Of a stretch of 64,000 nt of DNA, positions 60,501-64,000 are shown one piece after another. The translations under genes and the position numbers were made by a program. This DNA comes from Saxidomus purpurata (taxonomy: Eukaryota > Mollusca > Bivalvia > Venerida > Veneridae), in the NCBI GenBank assembly GCA_022818135.1, contig JAFMSR010000002.1, positions 21,399,480-21,463,479 on the forward strand, in the 5' to 3' direction. Each line of letters begins with the position of its first letter. Position 1 is the first letter of the stretch. The notes beneath the pieces are model-generated. The model was not told the DNA's origin. It searched no databases and saw only the letters and a list, made by a program, of their open reading frames with translations.

Positions 60501-63464
60501 GACAAGGAGAGACAAGAGGAAGAGACTCGAAAAGCTGCAGCAGCCAAGAAACGTGAGAAGAAGAAAAAGAAGAAGAAGCAGAAGCAAGAGTCGAAAGAAG
60601 CTGAACAAGGGTAAGGTCATAGTTGTAGTTCCTTGTAGTAATGGGTTTTGGTTACTGTATACTGAGGTCTGGATGCTTCCATTATTGCAGATTTACCGTA
60701 GTGAAGATCCGTCTTTTATTCGGTGTACCATGTTTGTGAATTTGCTTATTGGACCAGAAGTGTAGAGTGAGGAGTATTAAATAATGGTTATGAGTGGCAG
60801 ATAGTGTACTAGATGTAACCTTGAAAAAGTGCAAAACAGACATCTTCGGGTTGGATTTTAAATTCATAAGATGACATGATGAATGTTTTATTTAAAATTT
60901 CTGTAGTGATCAAGTAACAAATTAGTAGATCTGATACCAAAGAATTGATTTAATGTTGTTTGGTTCCACAACTGTTTATTCTGCCTTGAATGTATGCCAT
61001 CGCTATATTATAAGTAATATAAAGTATTTAATTTTTAACAGTAACAGTAAGAATTCAACTCCTGAACCCGAGTCAGAGGATTCCCAACAGATGGAGACTG
61101 AGAAGGAGAAAATAGAGGAGAAACTGGTGATACAGCCACCCATGGCTACCACAACATCCACCCTCGGTATGTAACACTGATCAGTAATTTTGGCATTACT
61201 GGTATCGAAGCAGTATCTGTATGCTAGCAGTATCCGATATAGCGCTACTTTACTTTCTGTGTAAGTCTCTACATAGAAATCGCGATTGTTTTCATAACAC
61301 TGCCTTATATGCCAGAGCTGAGTACAGTTTCTTTCAGCAAAGGTAAAATGATACTTATAAATTCAAGGTTTAAAAGTGCAACACATGTTTTGTTTACAAG
61401 TCGCACGTGAGGGATTTCACACGCACTGTTTGCGCATGCGCAAAGGGTAACTCAATCATGTCCACTTTAAGGACAAGTTCTTTCCATTGGCGGTCAAAAA
61501 CAGACGACGCCTTAAAAGCGCCAAAGAAAATGCAAAACACATGATTTTATGATCAAATCGATATAAAATAATTATTTAATTAAAATCAATATGAAAAATA
61601 GCGGAAACCGCCAAAATCATAAATTTGTAAGCGGACAGCTACCCAATTTTATTATCTAAGGGAGGTAACCAGTATACTGTTACTGTTTATTATACGAGTA
61701 GGAGGTAGTCATCAGAAAGGTTTAAAAAACATATTACATCATTATTTGGTTGTATCGTTTATCAATAAGTACACATTGGTTCTACAAATTCTTGTGACGG
61801 AAACTGCTTTTGTAGCAAACTAGTTTTGTCCATTTTGTATACCCTTTTGAAACCCCGATACTCGCGTGCATGCGCGTGGGAAAAATTAATGTTTATGTTC
61901 CGTTAAAGCTAAAGACTTTATTTCGCCGAACTTTTTAATGACTGAACCTTTTTTAGATAAAAATATTTTAAGGAAACCTTCATTTCATGACGGATACTAC
62001 TTCGATACCAGTATAGACGGTTTAATACCTTCATTTTCCACTTCCGTTACATTCATTGACTTGAAATCAGTATAAATTTGCCAAAAAAAGTGTAGATGGG
62101 TGGACGGCAGGGGGGTGCAGGGGCGGGAGATAAACACAGTTGAAATGATTATAGCATAAAGCTTCAGATTATTCTAGTTAAGGTTAAAGTAAACTGCTGA
62201 TGCAGTAGCAAAAGAAAGTTGTTACCTGTTTTTACTGTAGGACTGTCTCAGTTTTAAATGAAGTACTTGAAACAAAACAGACAAAATCTTTCATAGAATT
62301 ACTTACAACAACATCAAAACAACTTTTGTAGCAGTGTAGATGTTGCCGGAAGATCAGAGTCCCGGGTTCAATCTCCACCAGTGCCATGGCTGTAGTGTCC
62401 TTAGCCAAGACACAGATATATCCTCATTGTCTCTATCTGTCTTTGAGAATAAATAACTTAGTATAAATTTATGTATAGAATTTGAAATAAAAATCACATT
62501 TTTGTGTCTTAGATTTGAAATTAAATTTACATGTACAAGAAACTTATCAAGGATTCTGTTAACAGTGAAGTTGACATTCTTGTGAAATGCTTTTTAATGG
62601 AAGAAGAAAATGAAACCAAATATTTTTCTACAGGTCTGACCTTACCAACATCAACGGAGCCAATCTATACCAAAGCTAAAGGGAAGAACAAGAAAACAGA
62701 GAAGAGAATCAGTAAGAATGAGTCTGAAATGAATAATATAGAGGAAGATAGAATGACCCAAGATGAAAACAAGGATCCCAAGAGTAATAAGTTAGACAAT
62801 TCTTCATCCAGTAATAACAGGTTGGAAAGCGTATCAAGAACGGAATCAAAGAAAAATAAAAGGAATAAGAAAGAGAGAGAGAAGGATCAGATGATAGGGA
62901 AAGAAGGAACCCCTGAAGAGAGAACGCCAAGTTTGGGTTTAGGCAAGATCACGGCACCTGCTGAAAATGATAGTATTAAAGGAAGGTCATTGTCTTCCAG
63001 TAATAGAAGAAAAAAGGGAGAAAAAGGTCAGCTCAACTGTACAACAGGTAAACATATTTGTATGAAACTGGAAATTCACAATAAAATTAAAAAAAAAATA
63101 ATTACAGTAAACTCCATATTTAACAACTCTGGATATAACAAAAATCCAAATAATTATACGGAACAGATTTAAATGGTCCCTAGGAGTTTGTTATAAACAG
63201 AGTTAACTGTAGTCAAGCATGAGTGTTTTTCCGTGTTTTATATTTTAGTTTTCTGTAGCTTTTTGAAAATCTGATCATTTGTCTTTTCAGAGAAATTGAC
63301 AGAATGTATAGTTAAAATGTGTACATTGTGAATATTCATGAAGTAATGTATTGATTGCTTTCAGCTATTGGTGATTTGGATGACTTTGGTAATCTTCCTT
63401 CAATTTCTGATAAAGACATAGAAAAACTTAGAAAGAATGTAGAGAAGACGAAAGTCACTCATGT
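35331..63464 (+). CDS. ANKHD1: ANKHD1/ANKRD17 (Mask) orthologue, 26 resolved coding exons, 3' end outside window
   Basis: Multi-ankyrin scaffold protein. In animals Mask proteins act in the cytoplasm and nucleus as cofactors of Yorkie/YAP in Hippo signalling and in receptor tyrosine kinase signalling. The exons give about 1,911 codons: acidic N-terminus with 'DDDEVSE' joined to 'VDSFILDTED'; a conserved 'DPETHARLEALLEAAG / GIGKLSTADGKAL / SSVSCALDEAA' block; 15 ankyrin repeats (exons 4-13); a coiled coil with 'ILEELQKVERELQ'; a long Gln-rich linker (exons 14-17); a second ankyrin block (exons 17-22) and a basic Lys/Glu coiled coil (exon 23). The C-terminal KH domain is not reached. All splice phases agree. 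Vertebrate relatives have 10 repeats in block two; here the sixth is missing. The start is supported by the conserved acidic block in exon 1. Vertebrates have two paralogues, invertebrates usually one, so 'ANKHD1' stands for the ANKHD1/ANKRD17/mask family. Confidence 0.97.
37304..39081. mobile_element. 1.78-kb non-autonomous element, CAGGG ends, 5-bp target duplication
   Basis: The left end CAGGGATAATTCTAGG and the right end, inverted as CAGGGATTATTCTAGG, match over 16 bp. TGGCC flanks both sides (37299-37303 and 39082-39086). CAGGG termini with 5-8 bp duplications suggest the hAT group. No transposase is visible. The interior includes the TTGACCCTTGAAAA tandem repeat and a G-run (38443-38456). 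Confidence 0.7.
38645..38765. repeat. Short tandem repeat TTGACCCTTGAAAATTT
   Basis: About four degenerate copies of TTGACCCTTGAAAAT within the CAGGG element. Confidence 0.7.
39900..41070. repeat. Modular dispersed repeat, duplicated
   Basis: 'GTCGGGAGCTCACTTGATTTTACAAAAACTGAAAG' to 'ACCAAGTTTGTTCAAATCTGGTCC' at 39915-40065 recurs at about 40893-41045. A third, more diverged module lies at 40370-40460. The module 'GTCAATGAAGTGCATATTTCAGTGCTTCC' also occurs twice (about 40130 and 41208). These are related to 2785-3520. Confidence 0.65.
40485..40645. repeat. Foldback hairpin element, ~70-bp arms
   Basis: 'ACAATTATAGACTAATATT', 'ATATGTAGTTTT-GAGGACCTGT' and 'AAAGTGATATTGACC' are mirrored as 'GGTCAATATCATTTTTCACAGGTCC', 'AAAACTATATA' and 'ACATTAGTCTACAATTAT'. 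The centre is GAGGACGAAGTTCGAG. Confidence 0.75.
41348..41943 (-). mobile_element. CAGTG element, copy 1 (one end truncated)
   Basis: It starts at CAGTGTTTTTTTGGGGGCC and runs to 'CGGGCCCCGCCACCTTTCCCC', where it lacks the final CAGTG terminus seen in copy 2. It is about 600 bp and aligns along its length with 44561-45221 in opposite orientation. Confidence 0.8.
42044..42194 (+). CDS. ANKHD1: Mask exon 2
   Basis: Acceptor TTCTGTAG, donor GCAG|GTAAGA. Encodes 'VDSFILDTEDPDP' and 'DPETHARLEALLEAAG'. Ends in phase 1. Confidence 0.95.
42607..42763 (+). CDS. ANKHD1: Mask exon 3
   Basis: Acceptor TTTTGCAG, donor TAG|GTAAGA. Encodes 'IGKLSTADGKALTDPEVL' and 'SSVSCALDEAAQAL'. Ends in phase 2. Confidence 0.95.
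43292..43442 (+). CDS. ANKHD1: Mask exon 4 (ankyrin repeats 1-2)
   Basis: Acceptor GCATTTCAG, donor CAG|GTGTGT. Encodes 'RSLAEACSDGDVPTVRKLL' and 'LLSLACSAGYYELAQ', the opening of ankyrin block one. Confidence 0.96.
43998..44145 (+). CDS. ANKHD1: Mask exon 5 (ankyrin repeats 2-3)
   Basis: Acceptor TATTTTGCAG, donor CTG|GTAAGC. Encodes 'VLLAMKANVEDRG' and 'TPLMEAASGGYVDIVKLL'. Ends in phase 1. Confidence 0.96.
44561..45221 (+). mobile_element. CAGTG element, copy 2 (complete), in intron 5
   Basis: Starts CAGTGTTTTTTTT and ends AAAAAAAACACTG (13-bp TIRs). Flanked by TGTGT on both sides (44556-44560 and 45222-45226). 661 bp with no coding capacity. Subterminal GGGGCC/GGCCCC motifs lie at both ends. 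Confidence 0.8.
45330..46110. repeat. Modular repeat: four ~148-bp tandem units with leading hairpin, in intron 5
   Basis: A short hairpin CCCCCGAAACGAAGTTTAGGGGG is followed by four units beginning TTGTCCGGAGCATAA (about 45413, 45562, 45710 and 45858). Each unit contains 'TTGGAATTCAATACAACTTC', 'GAGAGGAAGTGCAGTG' and 'GAGTTATTGCCCTTTGTTAC'. The tail reads 'TTTCGGCGGTATTAATCACA'. Related to 19905-20290. Confidence 0.75.
46575..46808 (+). CDS. ANKHD1: Mask exon 6 (ankyrin repeats 4-6)
   Basis: Acceptor TTCCTTGCAG, donor AAAG|GTAAGC. Encodes 'TPLHYAACGGYEDVVQVL', 'NGHTPLMEAASAGHVGVAA' and 'SALTLACYK'. The plus-strand frame upstream of the acceptor is intron. Confidence 0.97.
47468..47610 (+). 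CDS. ANKHD1: Mask exon 7 (ankyrin repeats 6-7)
   Basis: Acceptor TGTTTTTAG, donor CAG|GTAAAT. Encodes 'LEMVKFLLEAGADQEHKTDE' and 'TALMEASMDGHVEVARLLL'. Confidence 0.97.
47629..47810. repeat. Palindromic element with ACAGTAAACTC ends, in intron 7
   Basis: ACAGTAAACTCCATATTA at the left is inverted at the right as TATATACAGAGTTTACTGT. Inner arms carry 'AGGAACGTATCAGG / TTCCTGATATCC'. It begins 18 bp after the exon 7 boundary. Confidence 0.65.
48136..48325 (+). CDS. ANKHD1: Mask exon 8 (ankyrin repeats 8-9)
   Basis: Acceptor TCATTACAG, donor CATG|GTATGC. Encodes 'SPLTLAACGGHVELANLL' and 'GYTPLMEAAREGHEEMVALL'. Ends in phase 1. Confidence 0.97.
48380..48740. repeat. Degenerate modular repeat in intron 8
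   Basis: Two to three diverged copies of 'AAGGTCAAGGTCACA-TT', 'GGTCAAAAGTCATGA' and 'TATATCTCCACAAC'. Similar in style to the 63570 repeat (AAGGTCAAGGTCACACTTGG). Confidence 0.5.
49223..49414 (+). CDS. ANKHD1: Mask exon 9 (ankyrin repeats 10-11)
   Basis: Acceptor TAATTTTAG, donor TATA|GTATGT. Encodes 'ETALTLACCGGFLDVADFL', 'GADIELGCSTPLMEAAQEGH' and 'LELVKYLLKY'. The donor choice keeps phase 1 into exon 10. Confidence 0.95.
49726..49835 (+). CDS. ANKHD1: Mask exon 10 (ankyrin repeat 12)
   Basis: Acceptor ACATTATAG, donor CTG|GTATGT. Encodes 'NVNATTGTGDTALTYACENG' and 'HTDVADVLLQHGA'. Confidence 0.96.
50390..50477 (+). CDS. ANKHD1: Mask exon 11 (ankyrin repeat 13)
   Basis: Acceptor TGATTGCAG, donor AAAG|GTACAA. 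Encodes 'EHESEGGRTPLMKAARAGHL' and 'CTVQFLISK', almost identical to vertebrate Mask. Confidence 0.97.
50738..50865 (+). CDS. ANKHD1: Mask exon 12 (ankyrin repeat 14)
   Basis: Acceptor TTTATGTAG, donor AAG|GTAAGC. Encodes 'NDHTVLSLACAGGHLAVVEL' and 'LLAHGGDPTHKLK'. Confidence 0.97.
51418..51561 (+). CDS. ANKHD1: Mask exon 13 (ankyrin repeat 15, end of block one)
   Basis: Acceptor ATTTTGACAG, donor GAG|GTAACT. Encodes 'DGSTMVIEAAKGGHTTVVKL' and 'LLEYPNRVL', then linker. Confidence 0.95.
51997..52602 (+). CDS. ANKHD1: Mask exon 14 (linker, coiled coil, first poly-Gln)
   Basis: Acceptor CTGTTTCAG, donor CAG|GTAAAT. 202 codons. Contains the family's conserved short coiled coil 'ILEELQKVERELQ' and then an HQQQQQQQLQQ tract. 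The middle is Ser/Thr/Lys-rich and not conserved. Confidence 0.92.
53052..53481 (+). CDS. ANKHD1: Mask exon 15 (low-complexity linker)
   Basis: Acceptor GGTTTTACAG, donor GGAG|GTTTGT (weaker donor). Begins 'ALQKQLEAQKKK', continuing the coiled coil, followed by a Ser/Asn/Gly/Pro-rich stretch. Ends in phase 1, which matches exon 16. Confidence 0.88.
54439..54833 (+). CDS. ANKHD1: Mask exon 16 (Gln/Pro-rich linker)
   Basis: Acceptor CAATTACAG, donor CAA|GTAAGT. Encodes Pro-rich 'PLPQPPPSLTPTQAPPKPPQ' followed by repeated Q-L-Q-Q. It looks disordered. The phase is consistent on both sides. Confidence 0.9.
55037..55634 (+). CDS. ANKHD1: Mask exon 17 (Gln-rich linker and ankyrin repeat 16)
   Basis: Acceptor TATTTCAG, donor AAAG|GTAGGA. 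About 95 codons are Gln-rich, then 'SPLYTPIDLDAQTESNHDTA' and 'LTLACAGGHSELVTLLLSKG' open ankyrin block two. Confidence 0.95.
56035..56180 (+). CDS. ANKHD1: Mask exon 18 (ankyrin repeats 17-18; GC donor)
   Basis: Acceptor GAATTACAG. Encodes 'FTPLILAATAGHTDVVEILL' and 'DTPLSLACSGGRYE'. The exon must end at 56180 (GAG|GCAAGA) to join exon 19 in frame with family-conserved sequence. The nearest GT (CAT|GTATAA at 56196) breaks the phase. Confidence 0.93.
56503..56645 (+). CDS. ANKHD1: Mask exon 19 (ankyrin repeats 18-19)
   Basis: Acceptor ATATTTCAG, donor CGAG|GTATGA. Encodes 'VVELLLSRGANKEHRNVSDY' and 'TPLSLAASGGFVNIIKLLL'. Ends in phase 2. Confidence 0.96.
56862..56967 (+). CDS. ANKHD1: Mask exon 20 (ankyrin repeat 20)
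   Basis: Acceptor CCTCTCTAG, donor CAG|GTAAGT. Encodes 'GSKLGISPLMLAAMNGHTAA' and 'VKLLLDMGSDINAQ'. The family's next repeat is not found downstream. Confidence 0.96.
57040..57225 (+). mobile_element. SINE in intron 20
   Basis: 'GAGAGCCATTGGTTCAAGCC' (B-box-like), 'GTCTCTTTATGTAGAGGAAA' and the tail 'CTGAAATACGGGTTGAAACG ... CCATACAACAACAAAT' match the plan of mollusc SINEs. Confidence 0.55.
57395..57545. other. Homopolymer tract, probable assembly artefact
   Basis: Successive runs of C, T, A and T up to about 40 nt, flanked by a repeated 'CGAAGCATTCTT-TATGTG' on both sides (57378 and 57552). This looks like a consensus failure or gap closure and not natural sequence. Confidence 0.65.
58340..58945. 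repeat. Imperfect local duplication with poly-C runs
   Basis: 'CCCCCC...GTTTGCATA', 'GTCTAGCATTCAAATGTAAG', 'CTTTTGCAGCTGT', 'TATACCATAGATGTGAAAGT' and 'CATGTAGAAACACTTTTAG' occur in the same order twice, starting at about 58340 and about 58745. This could be two haplotypes placed in tandem or a real duplication. Confidence 0.7.
59047..59284 (+). CDS. ANKHD1: Mask exon 21 (ankyrin repeats 22-24)
   Basis: Acceptor GATTTCAG, donor AATG|GTAGGT. Encodes 'TGLTPLMEAASGGYVEVGRV', 'SSRDTALTIAADKGHYRFVE' and 'NKKGNSPLWLACN'. Ends in phase 1. Confidence 0.96.
59652..59848 (+). CDS. ANKHD1: Mask exon 22 (ankyrin repeats 24-25, end of block two)
   Basis: Acceptor CTATTTTAG, donor AAG|GTAGGG. Encodes 'GHLDVVQLLVTAGADI', 'LMAAFRKGHIKVVKWM', 'VNQFPSDTEL' and 'RYIATITDK'. 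Confidence 0.96.
60396..60610 (+). CDS. ANKHD1: Mask exon 23 (basic/acidic coiled coil)
   Basis: Acceptor TGTGCACAG, donor AAGG|GTAAGG. Encodes 'VSAKDRQAAEANKNATDLLE' and a Lys-rich 'KKREKKKKKKKQKQ' stretch, as in the family after ankyrin block two. Ends in phase 2. Confidence 0.94.
61042..61166 (+). CDS. ANKHD1: Mask exon 24
   Basis: Acceptor TTTTTAACAG, donor CTCG|GTATGT. Encodes 'STPEPESEDSQQMETEKEK' and 'IQPPMATTTSTLG', matching the family's PPSATTTTTIG-like site. A second AG 6 bp downstream (AACAG|TAAGAA) would also be in phase with two residues fewer. Confidence 0.9.
62330..62460 (+). mobile_element. SINE fragment in intron 24
   Basis: 'AGAGTCCCGGGTTCAATCTCC' (B box) is followed by 'TGTCCTTAGCCAAGACAC' and 'ATATCCTCATTGTCTC'. 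The head is truncated. The rest of intron 24 (61167-62633) shows no feature I can name. Confidence 0.5.
62634..63047 (+). CDS. ANKHD1: Mask exon 25 (charged low-complexity region)
   Basis: Acceptor TTTTCTACAG, donor ACAG|GTAAAC. 138 codons rich in Lys, Glu, Ser and Asn, with 'KAKGKNKKTEKRISK' (nuclear-localisation-like). Phase 1 at both ends, so skipping it would keep the frame. Confidence 0.9.
63104..63210. repeat. Palindromic element with ACAGTAAACTC ends, in intron 25
   Basis: ACAGTAAACTCCATATTTAACAACTC is inverted as GAGTTTGTTATAAACAGAGTTAACTGT. 107 bp. Same family as 47629-47810. Confidence 0.7.
63365..63464 (+). CDS. ANKHD1: Mask exon 26 (last exon in window)
   Basis: Acceptor TTGCTTTCAG, donor CATGT|GTAAGT. 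Encodes 'AIGDLDDFGNLPSISDKDIE' and 'KLRKNVEKTKVTHV'. Ends in phase 2, so the gene continues to the right; the KH domain is expected there. Confidence 0.9.
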
Positions 63465-63569
63465 GTAAGTGATTCATAGATAATTTGAATATTTTTTTAG
63501 AATCATTTAGCAAAATGTACATTGTTTAAACATTTATTAAGGGCAGCTGTAAGCTGTTAAAGCATTTTT

Positions 63570-64000
63570 GTCGAGCCCGCTTGCGGTGAGCTCGATATAG
63601 TTGTCACTTTGGTGGTTCGGTGTAGGTGCTTGCGTGCGTCTGTCCAATTTTGTCTGGACAATATCTTTTTCATGCATGGAGGGATTTTGATGTTACTTGG
63701 CACAAATGTTCACCATCATGAGACTGAGTGTCGTGCGCAAGAACTAGGTCTAAGGTCAAGGTCACACTTGGAGGTTAAAGGTCAAATTCAAGGAGCATAT
63801 CTTTTTCATGCATGGAGGGATTTTAATTTAACTTGGCACAAATGTTCACCATCATGAGACGGAGTGTCATGCGCAAGAACCAGGTCCCTAGGTCTAAGGT
63901 CAAGGTCACACTTGGAGGTTAAAGTTGAAAATCAAGAATATCTTTGTCTGGAGCATTTCTTCTTCATGCATGGAGGGATTTTGATGTTACTTTGTACAAA
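63570..64000. repeat. Modular repeat starting with TCGAGCCCGCTTGCGGTGAGCTCGA, runs off the edge
   Basis: A hairpin (TCGAGC ... GCTCGA) is followed by ~145-bp modules 'TTTTTCATGCATGGAGGGATTTTGATGTTACTTGGCACAAATGTTCACC' (about 63668, 63802 and 63960) with 'AAGGTCAAGGTCACACTTGG'. It has the same plan as 45330-46110: a leading hairpin and then tandem modules. Confidence 0.75.

Overview
The window is nuclear DNA of an animal, most likely a bivalve mollusc. It is AT-rich and intron-rich, with GT-AG introns, tRNA-derived SINEs, LINE and Ty3/gypsy remnants, many hairpin elements and 140-180 bp tandem-module repeats of a kind I associate with bivalve genomes. The bivalve assignment is inference; eukaryote/metazoan is certain.

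Layout. (1) 1-2.6 kb: one large minus-strand exon (962-2562) of a secreted or membrane protein with PKD-like repeats (polycystin-1-like). (2) 2.6-35 kb: gene-poor and repeat-rich. It holds a 22-bp tandem array (3643-4005), a foldback element made of 21-bp palindromic units (4415-6045), a 1.47-kb TIR element with TA target duplication (9853-11320), a LINE RT remnant (16147-16838), a second array of 21-bp palindromic units that reverses orientation (20442-21768), SINEs, and a broken minus-strand Ty3/gypsy element (about 26855-32860). The gypsy element carries at least three later insertions, two with exact target-site duplications. (3) 35.3 kb to the right edge: a plus-strand gene of which I resolve 26 coding exons. 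It is the orthologue of ANKHD1/ANKRD17 (Drosophila Mask). It has the conserved N-terminus, 15 ankyrin repeats, a coiled-coil and Gln-rich linker, a second ankyrin block and the basic coiled-coil region after it. The KH domain and 3' end lie beyond the window.

All exon junctions of the Mask gene are phase-consistent. Two things stand out: intron 18 appears to be GC-AG, and the exon for the sixth repeat of the second ankyrin block is not present. It should lie between 56968 and 59046, in a stretch with homopolymer runs and a local duplication. This points to an assembly defect, although direct joining of the neighbouring exons would stay in frame.

The most unusual non-genic structures are the two arrays at 4.4-6.0 kb and 20.4-21.8 kb. 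They are unrelated in sequence but built alike: 21-bp monomers, each centred on a 12-18 bp perfect palindrome, with two interchangeable variants, and a single switch of orientation inside the array.
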